A stretch of 64,000 nt of DNA from Halosimplex rubrum (GTDB lineage: Archaea > Halobacteriota > Halobacteria > Halobacteriales > Haloarculaceae), in the NCBI RefSeq assembly GCF_013415885.1, contig NZ_CP058910.1, forward strand, positions 620,001-684,000. Reading direction: 5' to 3'. This document shows positions 52,365-59,653 of this stretch, one piece after another (positions within the stretch are counted from its first letter, which is position 1; every line of letters starts with the position of its first letter). The notes beneath the pieces are model-generated. The model was not told the DNA's origin. It ran no database searches and worked only from the letters and a program-made list of their open reading frames with translations. The translations under genes and the position numbers were made by a program.

Positions 52365-53333
52365 CTACGCCGAACTGCCTTCGATGTCGGCCCGTTCGCG
52401 GATGATGTCCCGGAGTTCGTCGGCCTCCCGGATGTCCTCCATCTCGCTTTCCTCGACGATTGCGGTGCCCTCGACTGACTTCCTGGTCGCGCGCTCGACG
52501 ACGTACACCGACCGCGTCCGGGTGACCCTGCCAACAGAGGACATGATACGGGCGCGCTTCTCCGCGGTCTTGGTGAGTTCGGAGTGGCCGGTCAGCATCT
52601 CCTCCTCGCGGCGCTCGTTCTCGCTGACCGTCTTGAACGGGGCCCTGTCGGTGGGGTGGACGTCGAAGCCGACCCGTGTGAGGACGGCGACGATGGGTTC
52701 GTCTTCGGGGTCGACCTCGGGGTCCTCGGGCGTCTCCTCGTCTTCCCGTACTTCGTCGGCGCCGTCGAGGACCTCGACGGGAGAGGTGAGCGGTGCGTCG
52801 AAGAGTTCCTGCAGCTGGCTGGCGACCTCGACGGAGGCGTCCATGCCGTCCTCGTACTTCGAGACCGTCCGTCTGGAGACGCCGAGTTCGTTGGCGAGCC
52901 GGCCGAGCGACCAGTCCCGGTCCTCGCGGGCGTCGGCGAGCACTTCGCTCTCGATGTTGACGTAGAGGCCGCCCGGCGCCGCGTAGATGAGCGGCGGGAC
53001 CTCCTCGACGAACAGATCCATGGCGGTGTCGGGCGAGAGCACCGGGACGCCGTGGCGGAAGTAGGTGACGCCCGGTTTGAGTTCCTCGTCTCTGGTTCGC
53101 AGGCCGATGACCATCGGCGTGGCGCCGAGGTAGGTTCCCAGCCGGCGCATCTCGGCGCCGGTGTGACCGTCGAAGGCGTCGATGTTGCCGAGGATCTTCA
53201 CGAGGAGGACCTCCTCCCCGCGGCGGGCCGCGACGTCGAAGCTCTTGGGCCGGATGGCACAGCGTTCGCTCACCACGAAGCCCGCGTCCTCCAACATCGC
53301 GGTGACGTTGCCGACCAGTGCCGACCGTGACAT
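52365..53333 (-). CDS. COG1395-type archaeal HTH regulator
   Basis: 322 residues. A central HTH ([21 protein letters not shown], about 150-170) is flanked by an N-terminal domain with [19 protein letters not shown] and a C-terminal domain ending in a helix. This is the conserved archaeal family of predicted transcription regulators. Target unknown. Upstream on the minus strand is a perfect palindrome GCATATATGC over a probable TATA box, which suggests autoregulation. It is next to but not obviously part of the nirK unit. Divergent from TiaS. Confidence 0.8.
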   Translation of the reverse strand: MSRSALVGNVTAMLEDAGFVVSERCAIRPKSFDVAARRGEEVLLVKILGNIDAFDGHTGAEMRRLGTYLGATPMVIGLRTRDEELKPGVTYFRHGVPVLSPDTAMDLFVEEVPPLIYAAPGGLYVNIESEVLADAREDRDWSLGRLANELGVSRRTVSKYEDGMDASVEVASQLQELFDAPLTSPVEVLDGADEVREDEETPEDPEVDPEDEPIVAVLTRVGFDVHPTDRAPFKTVSENERREEEMLTGHSELTKTAEKRARIMSSVGRVTRTRSVYVVERATRKSVEGTAIVEESEMEDIREADELRDIIRERADIEGSSA

Positions 53334-53355
53334 GGTGAGAGGTAAGTAGGTCTTG

Positions 53356-53365
53356 GCATATATGC
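53356..53365 (-). promoter_or_regulatory. TATA-like palindrome of the COG1395 regulator
   Basis: GCATATATGC, a 10-base perfect palindrome, lies 23-32 bases before the regulator start at 53333. TATA spacing is right for a leaderless transcript; the symmetric form may also be a binding site for the regulator itself. Confidence 0.5.
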
Positions 53366-53466
53366 GTTGTGCCCCCGCAGACTCCGCGTGCGCCCCGTTT
53401 TTTCACGCCGACCGATAGATTGATATAGAATTTCTCGGTCGAAACCCGTTTGCCCGCGGTCGCGTA

Positions 53467-54747
53467 ATGGCCGCTGTGACCGTCATCGGGCTCGACGACA
53501 CGGATTCCCGCGAGCGCGGGATGTGTACCACCTTCGTCGCCGCAACCCTCGCCGAGCGCGTCGAGGCGGCGGGGGCGAGCGTCGACCGGCGCGTCCTCGC
53601 GCGACTCAACCCCGGCGTCGAGCACAAGACTCGCGGCAACGCCGCGCTCGCCGTCCACACCGACCTCGACCCCAAGCGCGCGCGCGAACTCGCCGTCGAA
53701 CACCTCGACCTGGCGGAGACGGCGGACCCGCGGACCAACCCCGGCGTCGTCGTCGCGCCGGGGGAGCCGAGCGCGGTCCCCGACGCGGTGGCCGCGTTCG
53801 CCCGCGACGCCGTCCGCGACTACCACGACATCGACGACGCCGTGGCGCTGGCCGACCGGGCGGGCTACGAGCACGCCCACGCCGGCAACGGTCGCGGCCG
53901 CATCGGCGCGCTGGCCGCCGTCGGGGCCTGGCGCGCGTTCGACGACTGGACCTGCGAGTGCATCTCCTACCGCGAACGCGACCGCTGGGGGACCGACCGG
54001 GAGGTCGACCGCGAGAGCGTCTTCGCCGCCGCCGACGCGGCCTCCCCCGACGCCTGGGACACCGTGGACCGGGGCGAGGGCTACCCCGTCTGCGTCCCGC
54101 GGACGCCGTGTCCGATCCTCCACGGTATCCGCGGCGACGACTCCAGTACTGTGCGCGGCGTCGCCGAAGCGATCGACGGCGAACCGGTCGCGAGCCGCGC
54201 GCTGTTCGTCACCAACCAGGGCACGGACGCCCACCTCCGCCGCGTCGACGGGTTCGCGGACGCCTCGGAGGGGCGAGCCTACCGGGTCGACGGGAAGGTC
54301 GTCGCCGAGCCCGAGACGCGCGAGGGCGGCCACGTGTTCGCCGCCCTGCGGAGCGCCGACGGCGAAACCGCCGAGGTCGCCGCGTTCGAACCCACCAAGC
54401 GGTTCCGCGACCGCGTGCGGGCGCTCCGCGTCGGCGACCGGCTGACCGTCTGCGGCGAGGTGAGCGACGGGACGCTGAAACTGGAGAAGTTCGCCGTCCG
54501 GGAGCTGGTGCGAACCGAACCGGCCAATCCGGAGTGTCCCGACTGTGGCCGCTCGATGGGCTCGGCGGGCGCCGGTCAGGGCTACCGCTGTCGGGACTGC
54601 GGGACGAGCGCCGACGGGAAGGTCGCGGTCCCCGTCGAGCGCGACATCGAGCGCGGCTGGTACGAGGTGCCGCCCTGCGCCCGGCGACACGTCGCGAAAC
54701 CGCTCGTCCGCGGCGGCTTCGACGCGCCCGTCCACCCCGAGCGGTAG
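53467..54747 (+). CDS. tiaS: tRNA(Ile2) 2-agmatinylcytidine synthetase TiaS
   Basis: 426 residues. TiaS joins agmatine to C34 of the CAU-anticodon tRNA-Ile, using ATP, so that the tRNA reads AUA codons; this is essential and archaea-specific. The N-terminal domain starts VIGLDDTDSRERGMCTTF; then the RNA-handling middle region, an OB-like domain (about residues 280-350) and a zinc ribbon CPDCGRSMG...CRDCG (about 357-380) close the protein. The start is the ATG at 53467, giving the usual length. Confidence 0.93.
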   Translation: MAAVTVIGLDDTDSRERGMCTTFVAATLAERVEAAGASVDRRVLARLNPGVEHKTRGNAALAVHTDLDPKRARELAVEHLDLAETADPRTNPGVVVAPGEPSAVPDAVAAFARDAVRDYHDIDDAVALADRAGYEHAHAGNGRGRIGALAAVGAWRAFDDWTCECISYRERDRWGTDREVDRESVFAAADAASPDAWDTVDRGEGYPVCVPRTPCPILHGIRGDDSSTVRGVAEAIDGEPVASRALFVTNQGTDAHLRRVDGFADASEGRAYRVDGKVVAEPETREGGHVFAALRSADGETAEVAAFEPTKRFRDRVRALRVGDRLTVCGEVSDGTLKLEKFAVRELVRTEPANPECPDCGRSMGSAGAGQGYRCRDCGTSADGKVAVPVERDIERGWYEVPPCARRHVAKPLVRGGFDAPVHPER

Positions 54748-54783
54748 GCTCCGTTCGCGACCCGGCGGCGTCGGCGACCGGAG

Positions 54784-55197
54784 CTACCCCGCGAACTCCG
54801 ACTCCAGCCAGTCGAACTGCGATTCGAGTTCGTGGCGGCGCTGTCGCTTGATCACGGTGGCGTCGAGGATCTGCCCGACGAGCGCTACGTCGAGTTCGAA
54901 GTCGGTGGTCGCCGTTATCTCCGAGCCGCCGTCGACGGGCTCGACGCGGTAGGCGGTGTCCATGGTCTCGAAGAAGCCGTCGGCCTGCTCGTAGGCCAGG
55001 TCGGCCCCCGTGTCGACGAGTCGCAGGTCGAGCGTCACGGTCGCGAGCCCGACCTGGTTCTCCAGGTGCATGTCGTCGCCGTCGACGGTCACCTCGGTGA
55101 ACCCCGCGGCGAGCATGAACACCTCCAGATCGTCCATCGCGGCGCGCACCTGTTCGGGCGGGGCGTCGACCCGTCGCGAGACCGTGACCGTCTGCAT
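54784..55197 (-). CDS. SRPBCC-fold small-molecule binding protein
   Basis: 137 residues from the ATG at 55197. Starts MQTVTVSRRVDAPPEQVRAA, the typical first strand and helix of the START/SRPBCC helix-grip fold; later strands (DGGSEITATTDFELDV) and the long C-terminal helix (RRHELESQFDWLES) complete it. Such proteins bind hydrophobic ligands or act as cyclases and ketone-handling factors. The ligand is unknown. Convergent with tiaS. Confidence 0.78.
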   Translation of the reverse strand: MQTVTVSRRVDAPPEQVRAAMDDLEVFMLAAGFTEVTVDGDDMHLENQVGLATVTLDLRLVDTGADLAYEQADGFFETMDTAYRVEPVDGGSEITATTDFELDVALVGQILDATVIKRQRRHELESQFDWLESEFAG

Positions 55198-55364
55198 ACG
55201 CGCCCGGACTCGCCCCAGCCCCGTCAGTGTCACGCCGCACCGGTTCGGCGCGACCGAGAGCCGCGACGGCGGTGACCGGCCGCCCGCCGAGACTCCCGCA
55301 CGGCGACGAGCCACCCGAACGTCTTCGGGGCAACGCGCTCGCCCGCGGACCCGCAAGTACGGGT

Positions 55365-55604
55365 ATGGCCAGCGACGTACCGAGGGAGGCGACGCGAACG
55401 CTCGACGCCCGGGAGATCGACGGCGAACCGTTCGGCGACATCGTGGCCGCGCTGGAGGACCTCCCCGCGGAGGGCACGCTCGAACTCGTCAACAGCTTCG
55501 AGCCGGAGCCGCTGTACGGCGTGCTCGACGACCGCGGGTTCGCCCACGAGACCGAGCGCGTCGCCGACGACGAGGTCCGCGTCTACATCAGCCGCGCCGA
55601 TTGA
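55365..55604 (+). CDS. DUF2249 protein
   Basis: 79 residues. The pattern LDAREIDGEPFGDIVAALED, then GTLELVNSFEPEPLYGVLDD and RGFAHETER, is that of the DUF2249 family (TusA-like fold). These short proteins are often found beside nitrite, nitric oxide or hemerythrin genes in archaea and bacteria, which suits the neighbouring nirK; the function is not settled. The ATG at 55365 was chosen over upstream noise. Confidence 0.78.
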   Translation: MASDVPREATRTLDAREIDGEPFGDIVAALEDLPAEGTLELVNSFEPEPLYGVLDDRGFAHETERVADDEVRVYISRAD

Positions 55605-55674
55605 CATCCTCCCCGCGACCGCGCCCGAACCAGTTCGGGGCGACTCATAGCCCGACGGCGACCCAAGCCGGGGT

Positions 55675-56328
55675 ATGGTCAACGTTCCGTCGCCGTTCGG
55701 CGGGAGCGACGACACCTTCGACGCCTACGACGAGTTCGTCCCGGGACACGCGCCGGCGCCCGGGCAGTTCCTCGACGGCCACGACGTGCTCGACGGGCGA
55801 CGCCACCTCGCCGTCCACCGGCTGGCCCGCGAGCTGTTCGAGGCGCGGGCGGTGTACGACATGACCTTCGGCTACAACCTCGCGCGGCTCAACAACGACC
55901 GGCGCCACCCCGACGCGGGGTATCGCTACGCCGTCGAACGGGCCGAGGCGGTCGACGACGACCTGCCGGCGCCCGACGGTGCGGCCGAGGGGGCAGACGG
56001 CGACGCGGTGCGCGTCCTGCGCGCGGAGTTCACGCCGACGACCGCCTTCTGCCCGCAGAGCGACACGCTCACCAGAGGGTCGCTGCGCGCGTGGAACGGC
56101 CTGGCCGACCGCCACGAGTTCGACCTCGTGCGCGTCCGCGTCGCGCCGATGCACCAGCGCGCGACCGAGATCGACGCCGCGCTCCGCGAGGCGGAGACGG
56201 CGCTCGTCGAGACCGGAGAGTTGCCCGAACCGGAGGGCGGCGGCGACACCTCGCCGACCGGGGACGGGTTCGACGACGACGCCGTCCCGGGGTCGGCCGG
56301 TCGAGACGGGTCCCGCGCGCCGTTCTGA
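55675..56328 (+). CDS. Haloarchaeal conserved protein with FCPQSDTL motif
   Basis: 217 residues. The middle section (FTPTTAFCPQSDTLTRGSLR, then AWNGLADRHEFDLVRVRVAP) has a single Cys in a conserved-looking setting and resembles, by eye, the DUF59/MIP18 type of iron-sulfur assembly protein, although the match is weak. The last 40 residues are acidic and low in complexity. Preceded by DUF2249 (70 bases), followed by an MFS gene, all on the plus strand. I do not assign a function. Confidence 0.6.
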   Translation: MVNVPSPFGGSDDTFDAYDEFVPGHAPAPGQFLDGHDVLDGRRHLAVHRLARELFEARAVYDMTFGYNLARLNNDRRHPDAGYRYAVERAEAVDDDLPAPDGAAEGADGDAVRVLRAEFTPTTAFCPQSDTLTRGSLRAWNGLADRHEFDLVRVRVAPMHQRATEIDAALREAETALVETGELPEPEGGGDTSPTGDGFDDDAVPGSAGRDGSRAPF

Positions 56329-56419
56329 ACGCTCGGCGCCGCTCGCCGCTTCCGCCCCCGCCCCGGCGCCGCGTCGCTTCCGACAGTCGGATATCCCAGT
56401 GGTCCCTTCGAGACGGTAG

Positions 56420-57610
56420 ATGACGAACTCGCGGGACCGGGCGTGGCTGGCGGCGATGGTGTTCGCCGTCCTGCTCGCACAGGTGCTGCTGTACCCGGGC
56501 GTCGACCGGCTGGTCGGCGCGCTCGGCGCGACGACGGATCTGGACGCGAGCATGTGGTTCCTCGCGGCGGAGTTCGCGGCGTTCGTCGCCTTCGCCGGCC
56601 TCTGGGGCGCCGCCAGCGACCGCGCCGGTCGACGGACACCGTTCATCGCCGCGGGCGCGCTGGGCGGCAGCGTCGGGTATCTCGCGCTCGCGCTGATCCC
56701 CGGATTCACCGCGCTCTCCTTCGAGGGCGTGCTCGCCGTCCGCGCGGCCCAGGGCGCCGCCACGATCGGCGCCTTCTCGCTCGCGATGACGATGCTGATG
56801 GACCTCGACGGGGGCCACGGACGCAACATGGCCGCCGCCGGTGCAGCTATCGGCGGCGGGACGGCGCTGGGCGCGCCCCTTGGCGGCCAGCTCTACGAGG
56901 TCGGCCCGTTCGTCCCCCTCTACCTCGCGAGCGCCCTGCTCGCAGCCGTCGCGGTCCTCGCGCTGGCGGTCGACGACCGCGCGCCCGCCGGCGGCCGCGA
57001 CTCGCTGGCTCGCGCCGTCGCGAACCTCCGCGGGACGCCGACGCTCGCCGTCCCCTACGCCTTCGGCTTCCTCGACCGGCTCACCGCCGGCTTCTTCGCG
57101 CTCGTCGGAACGCTGTATTTCAGGTCCGCCTTCGAACTCGGCCCCGGCGCCACCGGCCTGATGCTCGCCCTGTTTTTCGCCCCGTTCGCGCTCCTGCAGT
57201 ACCCGATGGGCATCCTCTCGGACAGGGTCGGACGCACCGCCCCCATCGTCGCCGGGTCGGCCTGTTACGGCCTGGTCGTGATCGGCGTCGGCCGCGCGCC
57301 GACGGTCGCGCTCGCCGGCGCGGGGATGCTCGCGGTCGGGATCCTCGGCGCGCTGATGTCGCCGGCGACGATGGCGCTCGTGAGCGACCTGGCCGACGAC
57401 ACCGAACGCGGTGTCGCGATGGCCGGCTTCAACGTTTTCGGCAGTCTGGGCTTCCTGGCCGGCGTCGTCGTCGGCGGCGGCGTCGCGAGCGCCTACGGCT
57501 ACCCCGAGGCGTTCCTCGTCGCCGGCGGCCTGGAGATCCTCGTCGCCGGCGCGACCCTGCCCGTGTTCCTGCGGCTGGACATCGGCCGGACCGCGACGTT
57601 CGCGGAGTGA
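56420..57610 (+). CDS. Major facilitator superfamily transporter
   Basis: 396 residues, twelve hydrophobic helices. The MFS loop motif is GLWGAASDRAGRRTPF (about residues 68-83) after helix 2, with a related loop ILSDRVGRTAPIV after helix 8. It would move a small molecule using the proton or sodium gradient; helix signature does not identify it as a nitrate/nitrite (NarK) carrier. The stop is followed within 4 bases by the 26-bp tandem repeat. Confidence 0.85.
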   Translation: MTNSRDRAWLAAMVFAVLLAQVLLYPGVDRLVGALGATTDLDASMWFLAAEFAAFVAFAGLWGAASDRAGRRTPFIAAGALGGSVGYLALALIPGFTALSFEGVLAVRAAQGAATIGAFSLAMTMLMDLDGGHGRNMAAAGAAIGGGTALGAPLGGQLYEVGPFVPLYLASALLAAVAVLALAVDDRAPAGGRDSLARAVANLRGTPTLAVPYAFGFLDRLTAGFFALVGTLYFRSAFELGPGATGLMLALFFAPFALLQYPMGILSDRVGRTAPIVAGSACYGLVVIGVGRAPTVALAGAGMLAVGILGALMSPATMALVSDLADDTERGVAMAGFNVFGSLGFLAGVVVGGGVASAYGYPEAFLVAGGLEILVAGATLPVFLRLDIGRTATFAE

Positions 57611-57613
57611 ACG

Positions 57614-57757
57614 GCGGCTGGGCGGTGCGGTGTGGAGCGGCGGCTGGGCGGTGCGGTGTGGAGCGGCGGCTGTGCGGTGCGGTGTGGAGCGGCGGCTGTG
57701 CGGTGCGGTGTGGAGCGGCGGCTGTGCGGTGCGGTGTGGAGCGGCGGCTGTGCGGGA
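57614..57757 (+). repeat. 26-bp minisatellite, five full copies plus part
   Basis: Unit GCGGCTGTGCGGTGCGGTGT followed by GGAGCG, starting at 57614, 57640, 57666, 57692 and 57718, with a partial copy from 57744. The first two copies have GGG where the others have TGT. 26 is not a multiple of 3, so the reading frame cycles and no repeat protein is made. It is directly after the MFS stop. Confidence 0.9.
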
Positions 57758-57780
57758 CAGTGAACGTACCGTGCGAAGCG

Positions 57781-57919
57781 CCGTGAGCGGAGCGAGCGCG
57801 GTTTCACCGGTCGCGACCGATGGGAGCGACCGGCTTTTTTGCCCCATCTTTTTCGAGGAGTCCTCCCGCAGCGCAGCCGTCAGGCTGCGCGAGGAAGGGC
57901 GACGACGAAAAAGGTGGTA
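57781..57919 (-). repeat. Palindromic intergenic element, copy C (inverted)
   Basis: On the minus strand the arms are TACCACCTTTTTCGTC (from 57919) and GAAAAAGATGGGG (to about 57842), around CTTCCTCGC, the apex GCAGCC-TGAC-GGCTGC and GCTGCGGGAGG. The next block is GCCGGTCGC...GCGACCGG (8-bp arms) and then CCGGTGAAACCGCGCTCGC, as in copies A and B. This copy sits next to the tRNA-Ser locus. Confidence 0.65.
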
Positions 57920-58056
57920 CGCCAGGACTGGGAGTGAGCGAACGCGCCGCGTTCGCTCACCTCGCGGGACGCAGAGCGTCCCGCGGTGTTTGAACCCGAT
58001 GCCAGACGGTCGCTCACTCCGTTCGTGCTGCGTCTGCCGTGATTCAAATCCCAGTC
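57920..58056. repeat. tRNA-Ser 3'-end fragments around two perfect hairpins
   Basis: 57920-57933 equals the 3' end of the tRNA-Ser gene (CGCCAGGACTGGGA). It is followed by two perfect hairpins, 57934-57960 (13-bp arms, 1-base loop) and 57963-57985 (10-bp arms, AGA loop), then TTTGAACCC (57989-57997), which is the next part of the tRNA T-arm. At 58043-58056 TTCAAATCCCAGTC is the same tRNA 3' part in the opposite direction. The two ends form a long imperfect inverted repeat. Confidence 0.7.
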
Positions 58057-58121
58057 GGCGACGATTCGGCGCTCACGATGGCGAGCACACGAGGTGCTCG
58101 CCGGGGTGTTCGCGACAGAAG

Positions 58122-58202
58122 CGCCAGGACTGGGATTTGAACCCAGAATCCCAAAGGGAACACGCTTTCCAGGCGTGCGCCTTACCGTTCGGCCATCCTG
58201 GC
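58122..58202 (-). tRNA. tRNA-Ser (anticodon GGA)
   Basis: 81 bases. Acceptor GCCAGGA pairs fully with TCCTGGC, discriminator G; D-arm GCC-GAACGGTAA-GGC; anticodon arm CACGC-CTGGAAA-GCGTG with GGA anticodon (reads UCC/UCU); long variable arm TCCC-TTT-GGGA typical of serine tRNA; T-arm CTGGG-TTCAAAT-CCCAG. All stems are intact and there is no intron. The CCA end is not encoded. AT-rich promoter core GCCCTTAACC lies about 30-40 bases upstream. Confidence 0.95.
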
Positions 58203-58276
58203 ACGCGTCTGCGTATCCGCAATCGGTCGGTTAAGGGCTTTCGTTCTGAGCCGGCAGTCGAGGTGGACGGCCGAAC

Positions 58277-58416
58277 CGTCAGGACTGGGAGTGAGCAAAC
58301 GCGAAGCGTTTGCGAACGCCGAGAGACGAACGGAGTGAGTCTCTCGGAATTTGAACCCAGAATCCCAAAGGGAACACGCTTTCCAGGCGTGCGCCTTACC
58401 GTTCGGCCATCCTGGC
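58277..58416 (-). pseudogene. Second tRNA-Ser(GGA) copy interrupted in the T-arm
   Basis: The first 67 bases (acceptor 5' strand to T-loop) are identical to the intact tRNA. Between T-loop and the 3' T-stem strand lie 59 extra bases (58290-58348) that form two hairpins: GCAAACGC-GAA-GCGTTTGC (58295-58313) and CCGAGAGAC...GTCTCTCGG (58319-58347). The 3' end then resumes (CCCAGTCCTGAC) with a C2-A71 mismatch. A promoter core GGTTAAGGGCTTTCGTTCT (58442-58460) equals that of the intact gene (58229-58247). Probably not functional unless the insert is removed. Confidence 0.75.
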
Positions 58417-58481
58417 TCAGGTGGAAATACCGCGGTCGGGTGGTTAAGGGCTTTCGTTCTCGGTCGGCAGTCGACGACCGG

Positions 58482-58787
58482 TCATCGGCCGCCGCTGGCT
58501 GGCAGCCGACCCCGGGCGAGGTACGTCGCGACGGCCGCGAGCCCGGCGACGACCATCGCCACCGCGACCTTCGCGCCGAATCCGACGCCCAGGTCGCCGA
58601 GCAGTTCGTAGCCCTGGGCGAGCACGAGGAAGGCCAGCCCGCCGACGACGCCCCACAGCAGGCTCGCCTTCGTCGCGGGGGCGAGTAGCGGTTCCCGCGG
58701 GGCAGCGTCGTCCGAGCCAGGGCTGCTGCCGGACGTGCGGTCGGCGGGGGAGCCGGCGTCGGTGGGCCCCTCGGCGGAGTCGGCCAT
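58482..58787 (-). CDS. 101-residue two-helix membrane protein
   Basis: Ser/Pro/Asp-rich N-terminus of about 40 residues, then two membrane helices (about 42-62 and 70-92) and a short basic end. The start shares one base with the stop of the RidA gene (TGATGG), so it is translationally coupled to it. No family recognised. Confidence 0.7.
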   Translation of the reverse strand: MADSAEGPTDAGSPADRTSGSSPGSDDAAPREPLLAPATKASLLWGVVGGLAFLVLAQGYELLGDLGVGFGAKVAVAMVVAGLAAVATYLARGRLPASGGR

Positions 58788-59164
58788 CACTTCGCCGCGA
58801 TGGCCTCGATCTCGACGCCGACGCCCTTGGGGAGGTCCTCGACGCCGACGGCGCTGCGGGCGGGCGGCTCGTCGTCGAAGAACGTCCCGTAGGTGTCGTT
58901 CATCTCGTCGAAGTCGTCGATGTCGTCGAGGTAGACGGTGACTTTCAGCACGTCGTCCATGCCCGCGCCGGCCTCCTCCAGAACCGCTTCGACGTTCTCC
59001 AGAGCCTGCTGGGTCTGGACGTCGATCGCGGCGTTGTCCAGGAGTTCCCCGTCGGGGGTCAGGGGGATCTGGCCGGCGGTGAAGACCAGATCGTCGGTCT
59101 CGGTCGCCTGGCTGTACGCGCCCACTGCCTCGGGTGCCGCGTCGGTGCTGACGATGCGCTTCAT
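58787..59164 (-). CDS. RidA family protein
   Basis: 125 residues. RidA removes reactive enamine/imine intermediates made by PLP enzymes such as threonine dehydratase. Markers: MKRIVSTDAAPEAVGAYSQA start, VFTAGQIPLTPDG, QALENVEAVLEEAG, KVTVYLDDIDDFDEMND, and the catalytic Arg in PPARSAVGV (about residue 105). Trimer-forming ends VEIEAIAA are present. A threonine synthase-like gene lies a few kb away but not in the same operon. Confidence 0.93.
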   Translation of the reverse strand: MKRIVSTDAAPEAVGAYSQATETDDLVFTAGQIPLTPDGELLDNAAIDVQTQQALENVEAVLEEAGAGMDDVLKVTVYLDDIDDFDEMNDTYGTFFDDEPPARSAVGVEDLPKGVGVEIEAIAAK

Positions 59165-59224
59165 ACCGGATGGGCGGTCGCGACGGGCTTAAACTCCGTG
59201 ACGGCCGGACGGGTCGAACCGGGC

Positions 59225-59566
59225 TCAGGCGGTCAGCTTCGGTTCGAGGTCGCCGCGCTCGTCGAGCTGTTTGAGGATGTCGCTGCCGCCGACGAACTCG
59301 CCGTCGACGAAGGTCTGGGGGACGGTCTCGCGGCCGCTGTGGCGTTCGAGCGCGGCGCGGAACTCGTCGAGCGATTCGAGTGTGTCGACGACCTCGACGT
59401 CCTCGCGGTACTGCTTGAGCAGTGTCAGCGCGCGGTCGGAGTAGCCACACTGGGGCATGATCTCCGTCCCCTTCATGAACAGCACTACCTCGTTGGCCTC
59501 GATGGCCTCGTCGACGCGTTCGTCGACCTCCTCCTGCGGGAGGCTCTCGTTGGGTTCGAACGTCAT
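59225..59566 (-). CDS. Monothiol glutaredoxin (Grx4/Grx5-like)
   Basis: 113 residues. Family markers: VVLFMKGTEIMPQCGYSDRA (CGYS in place of CGFS, about residues 40-43), then TVPQTFVDGEFVGGSDIL (about 81-98). These proteins carry and hand over 2Fe2S clusters, using a low-molecular thiol as co-ligand; in haloarchaea that would be gamma-glutamylcysteine. Tyr in CGYS is a conservative change. Alone in its transcription unit. Confidence 0.9.
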   Translation of the reverse strand: MTFEPNESLPQEEVDERVDEAIEANEVVLFMKGTEIMPQCGYSDRALTLLKQYREDVEVVDTLESLDEFRAALERHSGRETVPQTFVDGEFVGGSDILKQLDERGDLEPKLTA

Positions 59567-59653
59567 ACCCGTGGTCTGGGTCCCCTCGTGGATACCTCTT
59601 GCGACGGCGCGGGTCCGCGTCCGCAGTTCGGGTCGGGAGCGCGGGCCGAAGCC

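Larger units (their letters stand above)
57611..58121. other. 511-bp gene-free region of repeats and tRNA fragments
   Basis: No protein gene. From left to right: the 26-bp minisatellite (57614-57757), palindromic element C (57781-57919, inverted), tRNA-Ser 3'-end fragments with two strong hairpins (57920-58056), and a short hairpin GCGAGCAC-ACGAG-GTGCTCGC at 58081-58101. Long frames across this part are accidental. Confidence 0.75.

Noticed and set aside
56420-57610. NarK-type nitrate/nitrite transporter
   Set aside because: Position near nirK invites it, but the helices lack the NarK nitrate signature glycine-rich segments, so only a general MFS transporter is called.
57614-57757. Possible CRISPR array
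   Set aside because: The 26-bp units are directly adjacent with no spacers, and no cas genes are in the window. The same holds for the 43-bp repeat at 46228-46356.
58290-58348. Normal tRNA intron in the second tRNA-Ser copy
   Set aside because: The place is between T-loop and T-stem, not 37/38, no clear bulge-helix-bulge can be drawn, and the acceptor stem has a C-A mismatch. Kept as an interrupted copy, not called an intron.
57411-58688. A 425-codon frame across the minisatellite and tRNA genes
   Set aside because: It reads through a repeat that is not a multiple of three and through two tRNA copies; its amino acids only mirror the DNA repeats.
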